From Jaminaea rosea (Eukaryota > Basidiomycota > Exobasidiomycetes > Microstromatales), in the NCBI RefSeq assembly GCF_003144245.1, contig NW_020289979.1, positions 310,001 to 374,000 of the forward strand: a DNA stretch of 64,000 nucleotides, in the 5' to 3' direction. Below are positions 33,501 to 43,157 of this stretch, in pieces (position 1 is the stretch's first letter; each line of letters begins with the position of its first letter). The notes under the pieces were generated by a model. The model did not search any database and was not told the origin of the DNA. It was given only the letters and a program-made list of their open reading frames with translations. The translations under genes and the position numbers were made by a program.

Positions 33501-34445
33501 CCGAAGACGATGCTGCTGGCATCTCTTGCGTCGTGATCGTTGGAGGTAGGTCGAGGGGCACATCCTCCCCTCCTTGCCTGCGGGTACTGTCCATGTTCCT
33601 TTGTCGGGCCCTGCGGGTAAAGGCGTACTTTGTGACAGAGGAGGGGATCTGAGTAGTGAATGGGAACGTCTCCTGCCAGGCAGTGCCCGGCGGGTCTAGT
33701 GACTCTGACCAGTCGATTTGCTCCAGGCTGGCGCACTGACTCTTGAAGCAAATGCCTCGGTGTCTCAGGAAGTCGATGCCGTTATGGAGAGTGTAGGCTT
33801 CGTACGACGTATCCTCCCTGACGACGTCCTGACTCTGCGGTCTGAGGTTGCAAAAGTGCCTAGGGAGAGGGCACAGGCACAGGAGCGACCGCAGGTCAGC
33901 TTGAGGGCGAGGCAGTGCGCAACGCATCATCGTCCTGCGCACCTCTTGTAATGGCCAAGGAGCCGAACGTCCACCATACCCAGCTTCCAATGATCCCTGC
34001 TCTGCGATACAACACGAACGGTGCCGGTTATGGTGTCGCCCGGGCGGTAGATTCCGTCGTCGTGAACAGCCTTGTTGACCTCCAGGTGAATGTGCTTGGG
34101 GTCCTTGTGCAAGGCATCGTCCGACCATTCCGTGAGTTCAGCGCTGGACTTGCGTCGAGCGTCAGGTCGGAGCCAGGTAGAGAAGCTAGAGAGACGGCGA
34201 AGACGACTGCAGGAAGTCGTTGTAGATGGCGAGATAGCAGGGCCTGCCTGCGCCTGCCCTATTGATGTTGGTGGTACGTGAAAGCCAGCGCCATCCATAT
34301 GAGCAGCTGCCGGAGCTGAGGGATCGGAGTCGGAGGTCGTGGCGGCCCGGCCAGGACGAGTAGTAGCGACGGTCAAGCAGCTTTGAGGCCTTTCTTGGCC
34401 ATCAGTGGCACGCCGACCTCGTATCCGCTGAGCAAAGTTGGGCAT
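30576..34445 (-). CDS. Alpha-arrestin (ART-like trafficking adaptor)
   Basis: Three exons, 34445-33943, 33859-33356 and 33264-30576, with introns of 83 and 91 bp; product 1231 residues. Alpha-arrestins bring the Rsp5/NEDD4 ligase to plasma-membrane transporters for ubiquitination and endocytosis. Seen: arrestin-N strands IHLEVNKAVHDDGIYRPGDTITGTVRV and WKLGMVDVRLLGHYK before intron 1, a mid-domain ETFPFTTQIP, CYEIRATVRW before intron 2, ATSIIVVQPSEP after it, then arrestin-C features such as TGEWYPFSFGINLPHFAG. A PPGY sequence (about residue 680) is a candidate WW-domain (PPxY) docking site. The second half is disordered, Ser/Pro/Gln-rich. Exact ART paralogue is not assignable. An in-frame ATG at 34514 would add 23 residues. 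Confidence 0.85.
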
Positions 34446-35021
34446 AGCGTGGAGGGAATGAAGTAGCCTGGTTTGGATGCCGGAAGGAGTGTGCAATGCG
34501 GGCGATGTGAGCAATAAGACAGGGAGCAGCAGATACGACGATGTGCAAAGGTATCAATGGTGGGAAGCAAGGATGGAAGGTCATTGACATCGAGCGTGAG
34601 AGCGAGTAGGCAGCCGCCTGCCTGCCTGCCCGCCTTGCCCTCTGCCGCTGCCTTCGCATGCTTGTCGTCGCCCTCGAGGTCAGTCGTGTGCGTTCTGCGC
34701 TGCTCAGTGGAGCGTCACTGCGTCGTTGCAAGCCGTGCTCGTCGTTGCTTGTTGCTTGTGTTGCTTTGATTGGCTCTGGGCTTGCTGACACCTCGAGTCT
34801 CAGCCGAGTCGTCCTAGTGTTGGACTTTTCGCTCGCCCTCTGCACGGGCCCCGGCCTTTGTCGCTTTGCAGCCTCGAAAGCGGGACGGCAGGCAAGGGGC
34901 GGGCGGCACGGCGGACAGAGCAGTCGAGGGGGAGTGAAGCAAGCAGCCAGCTTGCAGTGGGCTCCAATCACCACTTCACTTGACCTCCTCTCCTTTGCAC
35001 TCCATCATCGTGCTCAACATC
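34446..35021. promoter_or_regulatory. Divergent promoter region arrestin / SH3BGR-like gene
   Basis: 576 bp between divergent starts. Contains a GCCTGCCTGCCTGCC short repeat (about 34614-34632). No TATA box seen. Confidence 0.45.
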
Positions 35022-37865
35022 ATGTCGGTCGTGCCAACCGTCGAGCTCTTTACGACCTCAATTCTCAGCAACCATAAGGTCCGCCATCGTCACGAACGCT
35101 ACCTCGCCGTCTTTGCCGCCAAGCGCATCGACTATGTATATCACGACCTCGCCTCCGATGAAGACGCAAAGAAGCGTTTCAGGAGAAAGGCAGCCGATCC
35201 TCAGATACCTAACATACTTGTTCATAATGAGTGGCGAGGAACATTCGAGGAATTTGAAGAGGCAGTCGAATTTGGAGAATTGGACCTGTTTCTGCGCATA
35301 GATCCAGCCAAGGTGGCAGGCCCGAGTCCAGTGCCGGCGCCAGCAGAGGCACCGACAGAAGCAGCATCAGCAACGCCAGCCACGACCTCAAAGCTACCAC
35401 CGGCACCGACCGCAATGCCAAAGATGGCTCCCGCAGGCTCCGGCGCGGGTCCCCGCCGTAACTCAATGGACGACTTCCTCGACTCACTCGAAGCTTGGAA
35501 GCCTCAAATGGACTCCATGTCAGACGCAGACGTCAGTGCTCTCCTCGAAGAGGGAGAATCCTCAAAGGCTCGTCAAGCCCACGCCGCCGCACCCAAAGCC
35601 CCTCAAGATACGCGCGACTATCCTGGGCACCGCAAGCCAAGCGCAGAGGGAGCGGCGGCGCAGCAGGTCAAGCGAACCTACTTTCCTTCAGAGAAGGCGG
35701 GGACCAGACCATTACGCTTACCCAAAATGGGAGATGGAGCTCGGGCTGCTTCCTCGCCGGTCCTCAACAATTCGTCCTCCCCCAGCTCGAGCAATGACAC
35801 GCCTATCTCGCCTAGAAGTCCAGCAGGTCATTCACGCTTCTCCGTCAGCCAGAACTCCTCTCGCGCCTTGGCCGCAGAAGCGTCTGCAAGCGCATCGCAT
35901 CGCACCTTCTCTGCTAGACAGCTGCGCTCCGGTCTCGACTCGGGCAGGATGTTGCAGGACGTCATGGGCGAGCTGAGGGATTCGGCCTCATCGCGAAGGA
36001 TGTCGAGACATGGCGGTGTTGGCGGGGAGGCCGATGCCCTCCTCGAGGAGCTGGGCCTCGCCGATCTCAAGCTGACAGAGGAAGAGGCAGAAGCCTTCCT
36101 ATTGGACGGTGCAGTGCCTGAGGGCTTAGAGCTTGGGGGCTCCAGATTGAAGCGGGGAGGCACAAAGGCACGCGAGCATGAGGCGGCAAGAGATGTCGCC
36201 GAGAGGGCTAGAACGCTTGCTGACGAGAGGAGAGCAAGTGCGACTGTTGCCAAGGAGAGGAAGGAGAGGGAGAGGGCAGACTCGGTCGAAGGAGCGAGTG
36301 TCGATAAAGTGCCCGCGCCAGCTGACATGTCCAAGAAGACGAAGGAGCTTCTGGAGAGAGCCAAGGAGAAAAGGGCAAGCAGGCAGATTGCTGCTAGTGC
36401 TGTGGCGCCGTCGGTGACCGGCGATGCGGATGGCGTAGCAGGTCCGGAGGCCTCGGCGAAGCGCGAGTCCTTGCTACCTGCGGCGATTCTTGAGAAGGCT
36501 GCGCAGAAGGAGGATGCCGGAGAAGTTCCGCCCGAGGATGTCCACACCAAAGAGAGCGGGGAGGCCGACGAGGAGCCATCGTCAGTCACGACTGAGGCTG
36601 ATCCAGCAGAGAAAAACGGCGGAAAGCAGACAAAAGGTGATGCCGCGCCTTCACGCGAGGAGTCTGAGGAGGTAGAGACAAGCAAGACGTCCGAGGATGC
36701 CACGCCCGACATACCTACGCCAGCCGCTGAGCCTACCATAGAGTCAGCAGCATCAAGCGAACTACAGCAAGAAACGCCTCCGCCTGGTCAGACGGCCGCT
36801 GCTTCGAGCTCCAACGTCGATCAAGCAAACGACTCTCCTTCTCCTGAGGAAACGCCCAAGGTCCGACAACCCGCCCTTCCCGCATCCACAGTCGCGCCGC
36901 CACCTCCAGCAGCACCGGACTTTGCCACCAACGCTCGCGCCGCGACAGCAGGCGAAGACGAGGAGATTGACGACCTCTTTGCGAGACTGAGCGGGCTGGG
37001 TGAGAATCAAAGGCTCTCGGCTGTCTTGGGCCCTTCCTCGTCGTCTGCTCAAGACAAGCCGACCAGCGAGGAGAAGAGTGGTCTGAACGGAGCTGGATTG
37101 GAGAAGGTGGATGAGGAAGAAAGCAAGGCGGATGAGCCTGCTGACAAGGGCGAGGAGCGCGGGGCGAGCTCTACGGCCCCTCGAGAGGCGGTGACGCCTG
37201 CCTCGCCATCAGCAGGCCAAAACCCCTCAGCAGCACCAGACAGCGTCACCTCCCCAACCTCCTCCGCGCAACCTCTCTCCGCCGCAAGCATGAATCGCTC
37301 CGTCAGCAGCACAAGCAATGCGAGCGGCACCTCATCCTCCGCCTCCTCCTCTGCCCGCAAGGCTCGACCAAGTGAGCCAAACTCAGCAGGCTCGCGCAAA
37401 GGCATGGACCTCACCCGCCGGCCATCGTACAACAATCTCGCCTCTCCGCCGCTGCGACCGAGCAATGTTAGCGGTGGCGCACCGAACTCTGCCCCGCCCG
37501 AGGGATACCACAGTCCTGCCTCGCCCACGTCACCGAAGAGTCCGACACTGAAAGCTCGCCTGAAATCATTTGGCTCTCTGGGCAATCTGAGCGGAGCGAG
37601 CAGGAAGAGCTCGTCCACCAGTGGTAGCAGAAGTGGGACGCCTGCGTCTCCTCCTGGGTCGGCGGGGAGTAAAATGTCCTTCAATGGGGATGCAGTATCC
37701 CCTTCTTCAAGCTTAAGGAGCCAGAAGACTTTGAGTCAGATTCTGAGGGACGCGGATGCTGCTATGGCTGGGGAGGATGACGATGATGAGGATGGAAGTG
37801 GTGTGGGACCGACAGAAGAGGATGAGGCGGATGATGGTTTGGGAAGGGCGGAGATACGTATTTGA
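35022..37865 (+). CDS. SH3BGR-type thioredoxin-fold protein with long disordered tail
   Basis: Single exon, 947 residues from the ATG at 35022, chosen because the fold starts right there; an ATG at 34980 would add 14 unrelated residues. N-terminal 90 residues: VVPTVELFTTSILSNHKVRH, RYLAVFAAKRIDYVYHDLAS, then DPQIPNILVHNEWRGTFEEF and EFGELDLFLRI. This is the glutaredoxin-like fold of the SH3BGR family, which lacks the CxxC redox pair (none is seen here). The remaining 850 residues are low complexity: Ala/Pro/Thr linkers, Ser runs, and a Glu/Lys/Arg-rich stretch (about 380-500) that may form coiled coil. A short segment EIDDLFARLSGLGE (about 648-661) could be a binding motif. Function unknown; SH3BGR-like proteins in animals are small adaptor-like proteins. 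Confidence 0.75.
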   Translation: MSVVPTVELFTTSILSNHKVRHRHERYLAVFAAKRIDYVYHDLASDEDAKKRFRRKAADPQIPNILVHNEWRGTFEEFEEAVEFGELDLFLRIDPAKVAGPSPVPAPAEAPTEAASATPATTSKLPPAPTAMPKMAPAGSGAGPRRNSMDDFLDSLEAWKPQMDSMSDADVSALLEEGESSKARQAHAAAPKAPQDTRDYPGHRKPSAEGAAAQQVKRTYFPSEKAGTRPLRLPKMGDGARAASSPVLNNSSSPSSSNDTPISPRSPAGHSRFSVSQNSSRALAAEASASASHRTFSARQLRSGLDSGRMLQDVMGELRDSASSRRMSRHGGVGGEADALLEELGLADLKLTEEEAEAFLLDGAVPEGLELGGSRLKRGGTKAREHEAARDVAERARTLADERRASATVAKERKERERADSVEGASVDKVPAPADMSKKTKELLERAKEKRASRQIAASAVAPSVTGDADGVAGPEASAKRESLLPAAILEKAAQKEDAGEVPPEDVHTKESGEADEEPSSVTTEADPAEKNGGKQTKGDAAPSREESEEVETSKTSEDATPDIPTPAAEPTIESAASSELQQETPPPGQTAAASSSNVDQANDSPSPEETPKVRQPALPASTVAPPPPAAPDFATNARAATAGEDEEIDDLFARLSGLGENQRLSAVLGPSSSSAQDKPTSEEKSGLNGAGLEKVDEEESKADEPADKGEERGASSTAPREAVTPASPSAGQNPSAAPDSVTSPTSSAQPLSAASMNRSVSSTSNASGTSSSASSSARKARPSEPNSAGSRKGMDLTRRPSYNNLASPPLRPSNVSGGAPNSAPPEGYHSPASPTSPKSPTLKARLKSFGSLGNLSGASRKSSSTSGSRSGTPASPPGSAGSKMSFNGDAVSPSSSLRSQKTLSQILRDADAAMAGEDDDDEDGSGVGPTEEDEADDGLGRAEIRI

Positions 37866-37992
37866 GCAGAGCAGGTCAGACGCTGCGCCGCGCCGCGCCG
37901 CGCTACTATACCCCATCAGCGACCTCAGCGACAGACATTGTAGCATCGCTATGCCATTGAAAGCTATTGTACATTGCAGCGAGCCGCCGGGC

Positions 37993-39723
37993 CTATCCTC
38001 TCGGTCCAAAGTACTGGTTCCTGAAGTCTTTCTGGTCAACGTTGCCCTTGTACCTGCCAGTGGTTGCATCGAATTGCGATTGGCCTTCTGAGCGTCGCTG
38101 CGCCGAGGAGGCATCGCCGTCGCCCGCTGTGGCGGCCTTTGCTTGGCCATCGTCGACGGCTTCTGCTGCCCCTCTCGGCTTAAGCTGTAGCGTCACCAGC
38201 CTTCTAGCCCATTTGCCAAAGTCTTGCACACTGACAGCGATCAAATCCCACTCGGGCCCTGTAGGGACCGGTGCAGTAGACGCCTTGGCTTTTGCTCTCC
38301 TTCTACCCTCCTCCGGGCCCTCGCCTTCTCCTAGTTCCTGCTCCATCTCCTCTTCGTTCATGACCGGCATCCAGAACACCAGCCTGCCCCCTTCCTTCAG
38401 CATTCTGCTCGCGAAGCTCAGCAGATCGTCCAACAGATCATTCAGAGCGTACGGCCTCGTCGGAGGTACATAGTCCTCTTGCTCGTGGGAATAGCCGCCC
38501 TTTTCCTCCAGCCAGTAGGGAGTATCCCTCTGCCGTGCCACGTCCCGGTGGCCGAGACGTTTAGCTCCTGCACGTACTCCGTAGGGGGGATCGGCTATGA
38601 TGGCGTCGAGGAAGGCCGGGCGTGAAGGCCCTGCGCCGGATGAAGATGCTGCGCTGGGATGGAGGAGACGCCATGGGTGCTGGGTGATATCGCACGTCAA
38701 GCAATCTAGGAATCTCCCCTCCAACCCATACTGTCTCGCCGCCCTCAGCACGCCCGTCTCCTTCCAGCACCCTGGGTCTTCCTTGACCTCCTTGCCTTTG
38801 CCCCTGATCATCCGTCCATCGATGTCTGACCCCATGACGTACGCGCCCAGCGCTGCTGCTGCTACCACGAGGGAGCCTGTACCGACAAAGGGGTCATAGA
38901 TGATCTTGCCTGGTGCCGACATGGCCATCTGCGCCATAGCGAGGGACATTTCGCTCTCCATGCTCGTGTTGCCTATATAGCTGCGCTTCTTGAGATCGAG
39001 GCGATCGATCCAATCGCGAGCGAGTGTTGGTGGTTGGCTCTTCGACCCAGAAGCTAGAGGGGGCTCGGCTGTAATCTTCCTGCCCACTACGACGAGCCGC
39101 AGCGCCTGTGCCTGACTTGCATGCACACGATCAGTCATATGTGCCCCTTCGATGCCCCAGCGCTCCTCGTACCAGCACCACTCGAAGTCTGGTTTGCTCA
39201 GGTTGATCGGCCCTTCAAAGTCGAGGAAACGGCATGAGTCGATGATTGATCGCTTCTCGTCTGCGGTCAGGCGTAGGCCAAGTGAGGCTACGTCCGCCTT
39301 CCAGCTGAGTGATGGTGGCTGAAGGTGAGAGTAAGACCGCTGTGAGGAAGAATGCTGTAATGCGGATATTGTGCCTTCGCGAGTGGTTCCGACCGACCAG
39401 AGGTGGATGATGTTCCGGATTGCCGTGCACCGATGAAGGAGGGTGGAGGCGGCTGCATCTGAGGGAAGGGCTACGATGCTGAATGCTCTGCTGATATCAT
39501 TCTGAGGGTTACATGACGAGTCATGATGGGCGAGGATGTCGGCATAGGACCATGCGGTGTCGTGCGACGATGAGTCCGGCGGGAGAGGGAAGAAGGTGAT
39601 CGGGATGTCATGCTGTTTGGCTACTGACTCGAGGACAGGAATGCGGAATGTCGGATGAGAGAGGGGGTAGACGATAGCATACAAGCGCATTGCCGATGTA
39701 GATGGATCAGAGCCTTGGCTCAT
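37993..39723 (-). CDS. TRM11: tRNA (guanine10-N2)-methyltransferase catalytic subunit TRM11
   Basis: Single exon, 576 residues. Trm11 with Trm112 methylates guanosine 10 of cytosolic tRNAs using S-adenosylmethionine. Seen: an N-terminal region of the THUMP-containing type (LYAIVYPLSHPTFRIPVLES), the SAM-binding Rossmann strand with DPFVGTGSLVVAAAALGA and VMGSDIDGRM, the catalytic DPPYG (about residue 377) in AIIADPPYGVRAGAKRLG, and a C-terminal block with LVFWMPV and RRLVTLQL. The length is a little above yeast because of Ser/Ala-rich inserts. An alternative start eleven codons downstream (MRLYAIVYP) fits the family N-terminus equally well. Converges with the SH3BGR-like gene (127 bp apart, containing a GCGCC repeat near 37888-37908) and is divergent from ARF1. 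Confidence 0.92.
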   Translation of the reverse strand: MSQGSDPSTSAMRLYAIVYPLSHPTFRIPVLESVAKQHDIPITFFPLPPDSSSHDTAWSYADILAHHDSSCNPQNDISRAFSIVALPSDAAASTLLHRCTAIRNIIHLWSVGTTREGTISALQHSSSQRSYSHLQPPSLSWKADVASLGLRLTADEKRSIIDSCRFLDFEGPINLSKPDFEWCWYEERWGIEGAHMTDRVHASQAQALRLVVVGRKITAEPPLASGSKSQPPTLARDWIDRLDLKKRSYIGNTSMESEMSLAMAQMAMSAPGKIIYDPFVGTGSLVVAAAALGAYVMGSDIDGRMIRGKGKEVKEDPGCWKETGVLRAARQYGLEGRFLDCLTCDITQHPWRLLHPSAASSSGAGPSRPAFLDAIIADPPYGVRAGAKRLGHRDVARQRDTPYWLEEKGGYSHEQEDYVPPTRPYALNDLLDDLLSFASRMLKEGGRLVFWMPVMNEEEMEQELGEGEGPEEGRRRAKAKASTAPVPTGPEWDLIAVSVQDFGKWARRLVTLQLKPRGAAEAVDDGQAKAATAGDGDASSAQRRSEGQSQFDATTGRYKGNVDQKDFRNQYFGPRG

Positions 39724-40150
39724 CGTGGTTGTTGATGCTGCCGCTGATCACGAGAACTTCGACAAAGATTGAATCAACTTCGAAGGACAAAATCGCCCTG
39801 TCTACTTCCGTCCTCCTCTCTCGTGCGACGGAACGGGAAGAGGAGAGAGCGACGAAGCTGGCAAGACTGAGCGTCGTCGTCTGGCCCGCTGCTCAGATGA
39901 ACGAACAAGGGGCAACGCAACGCGGGGAGGCGAGGGGCCCGACTCGACGAGGGGAGACGGAGAGTGCAACACTCGCTGCCCATTTCCCTTGGCTTTGCCT
40001 TTTGCCATCTCACCGCGACTTCTTCAACATCATCATCATCCTGCCGCCAGACCCACGCTCCTTTATCTCGCTGTTTCTCCTTTCACGACATACTAGACGC
40101 CAAAGCTTCCTGCCTCCTTTTGCCGCCCCCGCCCCTAGTACGCTATCATC
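39724..40150. promoter_or_regulatory. Divergent promoter region TRM11 / ARF1
   Basis: 427 bp between divergent start codons. The ARF1 side is C/T-rich (40010-40140), typical of a highly expressed fungal gene leader. No TATA box seen. Confidence 0.45.
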
Positions 40151-40936
<786 letters not shown>

Positions 40937-41245
40937 GCGATGGCGGACACGAGATGCTGCCTGAGATGTTCTTCGTCTCGCACTCCTTACCCTCCATCGC
41001 GGATGATGGTCCACATCACTTGGTCGATGACGCCGATGACCTGCAGGCCAGTGCGATCTTCGAGCCACTGCTCTGTCCAGCACTACCTGTCCCCACTTCT
41101 CGACTATCACGCCGGCACCGCTTCCAACACCTCCTTCGTGATTAATACCTCTCCTCCCTTTACCAGCCCTCTACCCCCCTCGCGCCGACTCACCGTCTGC
41201 CCCATCTTTACACGCCCACCTCCTCCCTCTCATTTCCAGACTCTC

Positions 41246-41283
41246 GCCCCGACGCCCCGACGCCCCGACGCCCCGACGCCACT
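41246..41283. repeat. GACGCCCC octanucleotide tandem repeat
   Basis: Between four and five perfect copies of the 8-bp unit CGCCCCGA in intergenic DNA. Simple tandem repeat. Confidence 0.8.
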
Positions 41284-42163
41284 ACGTCTTTGTTATTCAC
41301 TCGCGAGCCTTGCAGACGAGGAGGAACGGGAAGGAAGCGAGGAAGCCACAGGCGAAAGAAGAGCAATCAATACCCTACACGAATCTCGTTCTCTTGAGGA
41401 AGCTCGCGTCGCGTGACCAGGTCTCTCCCACTGGGGCATTGAGCCAAAGAGCTACGAATCCTGCAAGAGCAGCCGTTGAGGGGTCGCAGCCGTTGTAGGT
41501 TCGCAGCCTTTTGGGGCTTGCAGCTGCCGCTGCATCTGACTCGTCGCTGTAAGCACTGCCTTCTCTCACGGTGGGATCGCGGCACCCACACGCAGCACCC
41601 ACCATCGAGTCACGCGTCGCGTTCGCAGTCTCTCCCAATTTAACGAGTCCCATTCGCGAGTCGAGTCGCCGACCGATCCCCGTCCATAGCCTCAACACTG
41701 CATCTGCTCGCTCCATTGCATCGCCGTCGCCTTGCAGACCAAGGCGAAACGCCCCTCATCATTCATGCTGGCATCGGATTATCTTATCTTATCGGCCCGG
41801 GCGGCTAGCCTCGAATGACGGCCGGGCTTTCTTGGCCCCCCCCAAAGAAGCCAGCAATGCAGCGCGCTGTCTTGCGCCTCCTCCACTTCCCACCCTTGCG
41901 CCGCACCTCGCCTTTCAATCCAACCCAATGACACGAACGACGACGCACGACGCAAGTTGCTGCTCTTCTTCGCGCACGGCGAATGAGGAGAGGACGCGTC
42001 ACGTTGCTCGCCGTTCAAAGTGGGGGCTATTAACTGCGTGCGAGACTGGAGGCTTGAATGACGGGATGGGAGATGCGTGTTGTTCGATGATGTGCCTGTG
42101 TGGAGCAAGGACAGATCAAGATCAGACAAGGCAAAGACGACCTTTTGGACGATGCAAAGAGGC

Positions 42164-42170
42164 TATATAG
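42164..42170 (+). promoter_or_regulatory. TATA box
   Basis: TATATAG inside GGCTATATAGAGTC, 105-111 bp upstream of the ATG at 42275, followed by a C/T-rich leader. It is the only clear TATA element I noticed among the promoters here, suggesting regulated expression of the downstream small gene. Confidence 0.55.
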
Positions 42171-42274
42171 AGTCGGAACAATCTCCTTCATTTCTCTTTT
42201 ACTTTTGTCCCTCCTCCTGCTCGATCCTGTCGTCTACTCAGCCTTCAGTGACACAACGTATCCTTTCGTTCAAC

Positions 42275-42541
42275 ATGCCCGCCTCGTTCCTCCTCCGCGA
42301 CCTCACCACTCACGCCCGCGACCAGACTCAGTGGCTCAACGCTCGGCGCCAACGTGCGGCCTCCGCCGCCGCTGCTTCTTCTTCCTCACCCTCTGCCGTT
42401 GAGTCAAAGCTCACAACAACGAATCTCGTGGCTCAGCAGTCTGGCTATACATCAATCGGCAGTATGGGCCAGATGACAAGGAGGTACAGCAGCGATTCGA
42501 ACTCGTCCAGCGAGTCGGGGAGGAGCGCAGGACGCTGGTAG
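42275..42541 (+). CDS. Small unknown Ser-rich protein
   Basis: Open frame of 88 residues starting in a good context (CAACATGCC). I do not recognise it. Seen: MPASFLLRDLTTHARDQTQW, a basic helix-like start with NARRQRAAS, then an Ala/Ser run, a polar middle, and a Ser-rich tail ending GRSAGRW. No signal peptide or membrane segment. The TATA box and pyrimidine-rich leader upstream support transcription. A downstream GT (at the stop) and the CCCAG near 42630 could create another exon, which would change the last residues, so the C-terminus is uncertain. It could also be non-coding. Confidence 0.5.
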   Translation: MPASFLLRDLTTHARDQTQWLNARRQRAASAAAASSSSPSAVESKLTTTNLVAQQSGYTSIGSMGQMTRRYSSDSNSSSESGRSAGRW

Positions 42542-43157
42542 GCCTTCCGTAACAAGGGTGAGTTCGATAGGGAGAGTGGACTTCTCCAAGATGTGAAGCA
42601 ACGCTAACAGCCCGTCCGCCCTGTCTTCCCAGCCTCCGTCGCATTCCTCGTCTCCAACAAACATAAACACTCTGCCAGTCGCAATTCAGTATGGTGACCC
42701 TGCCTCGCTCATCAGCTTCGACGCCCTGCTCGCCCCTCCTCGATTCCATGTATACCTCTGCGCTTCTGAACTTGGAATCGAGCACCAGTAACGCCATGCC
42801 TGAAGCGCCTATAGCCTCTTGTGTCGAGCTGACGTAGATCAGCATCACGAGATCTGAGCGAGTAATTGTCCTCACATACGCTCACACGGTGTGTAGCGAC
42901 TGAAGCTGAAGCAATGGATATTAGACAAGAAGCGGACAATTTGGAAATACAAAGAAAGGTAACAAGGTCAAGTCTAGATACAGAAGAAGAGAGTGAATAG
43001 AAGAGGGCCAAGGAACGCATTGCAGCGGTGAAGGTGTCGGTGACGGCAGTATGGTTCAGTCTGACCGACATACACGTATCTGGACATTTGAGGACGTCCG
43101 ACGTCCGCCGCTATGTCGTCCGCTATTCCGGTCCCCGTAGAGGCGAAGAAGGGGTGC
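42542..43157. other. Convergent intergenic gap
   Basis: 616 bp between the small gene and the 3' end of the zinc-cluster gene. Presumably 3' UTRs; an A/T-richer stretch at 42900-42980. Nothing else recognised. Confidence 0.45.

Larger units (their letters stand above)
40937..42274. other. Intergenic region between ARF1 and a small gene
   Basis: 1.34 kb without a convincing gene. Contents: the ARF1 3' end; an 8-bp GACGCCCC tandem repeat at 41246-41283; an eight-C run at 41839-41846; and a TATA box at 42164-42170 that belongs to the next gene. The plus-strand open frame over 41571-42170 has no family-like or splice support. Confidence 0.5.

Noticed and set aside
35828-36739. 303-residue minus-strand Ser/Ala-rich open frame
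   Set aside because: Shadow of the low-complexity tail of the SH3BGR-like gene.
41246-41283. Possible CRISPR-like array
   Set aside because: Contiguous 8-bp copies without spacers, in a eukaryotic genome: a simple tandem repeat.
41571-42170. Plus-strand frame of 199 residues between ARF1 and the small gene
   Set aside because: Ser/Arg/Pro composition of translated GC-rich DNA; it overlaps the TATA box of the next gene and has no splice or family support.
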